From Fidelibacterota bacterium (GTDB taxonomy: Bacteria; Fidelibacterota; Fidelibacteria; Fidelibacterales; Fidelibacteraceae), in assembly GCA_029931905.1 (NCBI GenBank), contig JAOZRH010000091.1, positions 1 to 8,023 of the forward strand: a stretch of 8,023 nt of DNA, given 5' to 3'. Below, piece after piece: positions 7,681 through 8,023 of the stretch. The notes below the pieces were generated by a model. The model saw only the letters and a list, made by a program, of their open reading frames with translations. It had not been told where the DNA came from and searched no databases. A program made the translations under genes and the position numbers. The first letter of the stretch is position 1; every line of letters begins with the position of its first letter.

Positions 7681-7770
7681 GGAAGAGTGTCTGAGTGGCT
7701 TAAGGAGCACGATTGGAAATCGTGTATATCGTGTTGAGCGGTATCCCGGGTTCAAATCCCGGCTCTTCCG
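7681..7770 (+). tRNA. tRNA-Ser, anticodon GGA
   Basis: The cloverleaf is complete. The acceptor stem GGAAGAG (7681-7687) pairs with CTCTTCC (7763-7769), with discriminator G at 7770, as expected for serine. The anticodon stem CACGA/TCGTG (7708-7712 with 7720-7724) encloses the loop TTGGAAA, giving anticodon GGA (7715-7717), which reads UCC and UCU. The 21-nt variable arm (7725-7745) forms a 6-bp stem ATATCG/CGGTAT with one G-T pair, which marks a class II tRNA. The T arm is CCGGG-TTCAAAT-CCCGG (7746-7762). The 3' CCA is not encoded: the genomic sequence after the discriminator is CAA. The gene stands alone and is divergent from the DUF819 gene. Confidence 0.97.
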
Positions 7771-7777
7771 CAATATT

Positions 7778-7798
7778 AATTACGAATTACGAATTACG
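7778..7798. repeat. Three tandem copies of AATTACG
   Basis: Three exact 7-bp units follow one another, starting 8 bases after the tRNA. From memory, AATTACGAATTACG tracts of this kind recur between genes in many uncultured bacterial genomes; within this window there is only this one tract. It has no coding sense. Confidence 0.8.
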
Positions 7799-7835
7799 AG
7801 TCGAAGACCGACGAAGTCAATTAGAAATATTTAAC

Positions 7836-7866
7836 CACGAAGGACACAAAGAATTCACTAAGGAGG
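7836..7866. repeat. Degenerate CACGAAGGA-type tandem repeat
   Basis: Three related units stand head to tail: CACGAAGGA (7836-7844), CACAAAGAATT (7845-7855) and CACTAAGGAGG (7856-7866). In one frame this reads NHEGHKEFTKEAKK, a pattern I know from spurious short proteins predicted over widespread intergenic ACCACGAAGG repeats in environmental bacteria. I therefore treat it as a non-coding repeat remnant. The family assignment is from general knowledge and was not searched. Confidence 0.55.
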
Positions 7867-7890
7867 CAAAAAAGAATAATTATTGTTTGG

Positions 7891-7912
7891 AAAAAAAAAC
7901 CGCAAAGCGGTT
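7891..7912 (-). terminator. Intrinsic terminator for minus-strand transcription entering from the right
   Basis: On the minus strand AACCGC (7912-7907) and GCGGTT (7903-7898) form a perfect 6-bp stem around a TTT loop and run directly into a T tract (T's opposite the nine A's at 7891-7899, two of them in the stem). This is a textbook Rho-independent shape, though with a short stem. It would end a minus-strand transcript whose gene is beyond 8023. Read on the plus strand it has no T tract, so it is not a good terminator for the tRNA. Confidence 0.6.
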
Positions 7913-7924
7913 AAATATCAATAA

Positions 7925-7943
7925 CTATGGGTGAAACCCATAG
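7925..7943. repeat. Perfect inverted repeat (8-bp stem, 3-nt loop)
   Basis: CTATGGGT (7925-7932), loop GAA, then ACCCATAG (7936-7943) form a perfect hairpin 12 nt after the preceding one. No strong T tract follows on either strand, so a terminator role is doubtful. Confidence 0.8.
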
Positions 7944-7965
7944 AAAAAGAATACCACCATATAGA

Positions 7966-7982
7966 AAACTACAAAGTAGTTT
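7966..7982. repeat. Perfect inverted repeat (7-bp stem, 3-nt loop)
   Basis: AAACTAC (7966-7972), loop AAA, then GTAGTTT (7976-7982) form a third perfect hairpin. On the plus strand it is followed by AATATTTCTT, only weakly T-rich, so it could be a poor terminator or one member of a hairpin family. Confidence 0.75.
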
Positions 7983-7993
7983 AATATTTCTTA

Positions 7994-8023
7994 ACCTTGA
8001 CCTTGTTCCTCGTTCTTCTTCTT
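7994..8023. repeat. Pyrimidine-rich tract with short direct repeats at the right edge
   Basis: ACCTTG occurs twice in tandem (7994-7999, 8000-8005), followed by TTCCTCG and then TTC units running to the edge. Nearly all bases are C or T on the plus strand. It may be the end of a longer repeat or the start of a simple-sequence tract that continues outside the window. Confidence 0.5.

Noticed and set aside
7713..7934. Plus-strand reading frame of 73 codons (ending NHEGHKEF...KRLNINNYG)
   Set aside because: It begins inside the tRNA-Ser gene and runs through AATTACG and CACGAAGGA repeats and two hairpins. Its protein-like pattern is an effect of the repeats.
7771..7982. CRISPR array
   Set aside because: The repeats are too short (7-11 bp), are directly adjacent without spacers, and the hairpins do not share a sequence.
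7681..8023. tRNA-Ser as an integration site for a mobile element
   Set aside because: The tRNA 3' end (CCCGGCTCTTCCG) is not repeated in the following 253 bases and no integrase is visible. An element extending beyond the edge cannot be excluded.

Overview
The window is a piece of an AT-rich chromosome from a diderm (Gram-negative) bacterium that makes lipid A. All seven protein genes lie on the minus strand, so they are transcribed from right to left. Most build the outer membrane: rseP (site-2 protease), a small unknown gene, uppS (undecaprenyl diphosphate synthase), bamA (outer-membrane protein assembly), a skp/ompH-type periplasmic chaperone, lpxD and the start of lpxC (lipid A synthesis). 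A DUF819 membrane protein gene precedes rseP. Low GC, the order bamA-skp-lpxD-lpxC (lpxC directly after lpxD rather than fabZ-lpxA), a single-PDZ RseP and a class of short intergenic repeats suggest an uncultivated lineage, perhaps of the FCB type (Cloacimonadota/Delongbacteria-like). The lineage is inference; the sequence alone does not settle it.

Layout, in transcription order of the minus strand: DUF819 gene (7541-6360), 19 nt gap, rseP (6340-5270), a 151 nt AT-rich gap, an 86-codon unknown gene with a TTG start (5118-4858), 33 nt gap, uppS (4824-4084), 15 nt gap, bamA (4068-1714), 69 nt gap, skp/ompH (1644-1132), 3 nt gap, lpxD (1128-169), then lpxC overlapping lpxD by 4 nt in an ATGA junction and running off the left edge at base 1. 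Spacing from uppS to lpxC is operon-like. DUF819-rseP look like a second transcription unit or the head of the same one; no convincing terminator lies between rseP and the small gene.

On the plus strand a tRNA-Ser(GGA) gene with a long variable arm (7681-7770) is divergent from the DUF819 gene. The last 253 bases (7771-8023) hold no credible gene. They contain three tandem copies of AATTACG, a degenerate CACGAAGGA-type repeat, three successive perfect hairpins with 3-nt loops (the first forms a good intrinsic terminator for minus-strand transcription arriving from beyond the right edge), and a pyrimidine-rich tract at the edge.

Functionally, UppS makes the lipid carrier for cell-wall and surface glycans, LpxC and LpxD carry out the second and third steps of lipid A synthesis, Skp escorts outer-membrane proteins across the periplasm and BamA inserts them, while RseP-type proteases cleave anti-sigma factors or leftover signal peptides in the inner membrane. 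The core is therefore ordinary envelope housekeeping. The less ordinary parts are the small unknown gene where cdsA/dxr often sit, the DUF819 transporter-like gene placed ahead of rseP, and the repeat and hairpin cassette behind the tRNA. I see no evidence of a novel defence, mobile or biosynthetic system here.
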